A DNA stretch of 64,000 nucleotides, taken from the NCBI GenBank assembly GCA_039621445.1, contig CP154955.1, positions 37,427,123-37,491,122 of the forward strand, given 5' to 3'. Below, piece by piece: positions 63,576 to 64,000 of this stretch. A model generated the notes under the pieces. It searched no databases. It had not been told where the DNA came from and saw only the letters and a program-made list of their open reading frames with translations. The stretch is from Euglena gracilis (Eukaryota > Euglenida > Euglenophyceae > Euglenales). The position numbers and the translations under genes are program-made. Each line of letters opens with the position of its first letter. The stretch's first letter is position 1.

Positions 63576-64000
63576 CCACAGTCTCCTTTGGGAAAAATCT
63601 CAACCCTCATGACCAGGGTCTGTGGCTGAACCCTGCACCCTAAGTCCAAACTCTGTAAGTTTGTGTGCTGGAATCTCTTCCAATTGGGGGGGGTGGTAGC
63701 ACACTTTCACCTAAACCGTGCCCCGGGCCCCGGGAAAGGTCTCTTTTGGCCCTCGCCACAAGAGGAGCCCAGTCCTGAAGGGAGGTTTTCAGCGGAGATT
63801 TTAGACTTACACATGGTTTAGACCTGTGGATTGTTCGGAAACTCATCCTGGAAAGCACAAGGGAGGTGAAGCACGGGTGATAGTAAACAAATTGGGGCTA
63901 GTCTGCCTCCTCCATGCCCTAAATGTGACCACTTTGCAGAAGGGTTGCATGGGGGGCGTTTGGCCGAACCAACTTAGCCGGGTGGCCGGACCAACCTAGC
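63576..64000. other. no recognised feature
   Basis: Right flank of copy B. Contains a GGGCCCCGGG palindrome (63,725-63,735) and an unsupported 72-codon minus frame. No LTR end (TG...CA with repeat) detected. Confidence 0.4.

Noticed and set aside
39700-63700. LTRs of element 1
   Set aside because: Looked for direct repeats with TG...CA ends near 39.7, 47.3 and 63.6 kb; none seen, so no LTR is annotated.

Overview
This window is nuclear DNA of a eukaryote, most likely a large-genome microbial alga or related protist. Evidence: a spliced gene with GT-AG introns (a family-17 glycosyltransferase), AATAAA-type 3' ends, Ty3/gypsy-like polyproteins with a chromodomain, pogo-like transposase remains, many short inverted-repeat elements, and pervasive G/C and A/T homopolymer runs. 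A Gly/Lys-rich retroelement Gag and methyltransferase-like domains fused to retroelements recall dinoflagellate and green-algal retroelements, but the sequence alone does not fix the lineage. Host coding content is small; nearly everything else is mobile DNA in various states of decay.

Layout. 0-1.7 kb: a pogo/Tigger-type DDE transposase pseudogene, broken by an hAT-like MITE and a C-run insertion and carrying a 44-nt intron. 2.4-3.3 and 15.1-16.1 kb: two copies of a ~1 kb repeat containing a 600-640 bp inverted-repeat element. 3.3-6.9 kb (minus): remains of an element with a C5-cytosine-methyltransferase-like domain followed by a Dam-like (N-P-P-W) domain. 4.9-20 kb: an archive of small inverted-repeat elements, several with recognisable target-site duplications (8 bp hAT-like, 10 bp Mutator-like foldback, TTAA, TA). 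17.9 kb (minus): a likely protein-kinase C-terminal exon. 22.7-29.0 kb (plus): the GT17 glycosyltransferase gene (N-glycan bisecting-GlcNAc-transferase family), with at least nine exon-like blocks and an hAT-like MITE in an intron. 29-36.6 kb: mostly low-complexity DNA and minisatellites. 36.6-39.7 kb: a GC-rich island with two ~60-nt tRNA-like structures and a minus-strand single-pass membrane-protein frame.

39.8-63.6 kb is one large imperfect palindrome made of two copies of a chromodomain Ty3-like retroelement (element 1). Copy A is on the plus strand and truncated inside integrase. Copy B is on the minus strand and runs through integrase, GPY/F domain and chromodomain into a long 3' ORF of unknown function (ORF3, 50.9-47.4 kb). 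Element 1 order is Gag (coiled coil, RS-rich, zinc knuckle) - protease - Dam-like domain - RT - RNase H - integrase - chromodomain - ORF3. Copy B is split by a 4.75 kb block of a second retroelement (element 2) encoding coiled coil, Gag, GK-rich tail, a compact C5-cytosine methyltransferase and a retropepsin, but no RT. A 76-bp piece of that protease gene also lies exactly at the centre of the palindrome. Both element 1 copies share inactivating changes (a frameshift in RT, RNase H Asp to His, Trp to TGA), so they descend from an already defective ancestor.

The theme most worth following is the repeated association of DNA-methyltransferase-like domains (two C5-type, two Dam-type) with retroelements in one 64 kb stretch, together with the uncharacterised ORF3.
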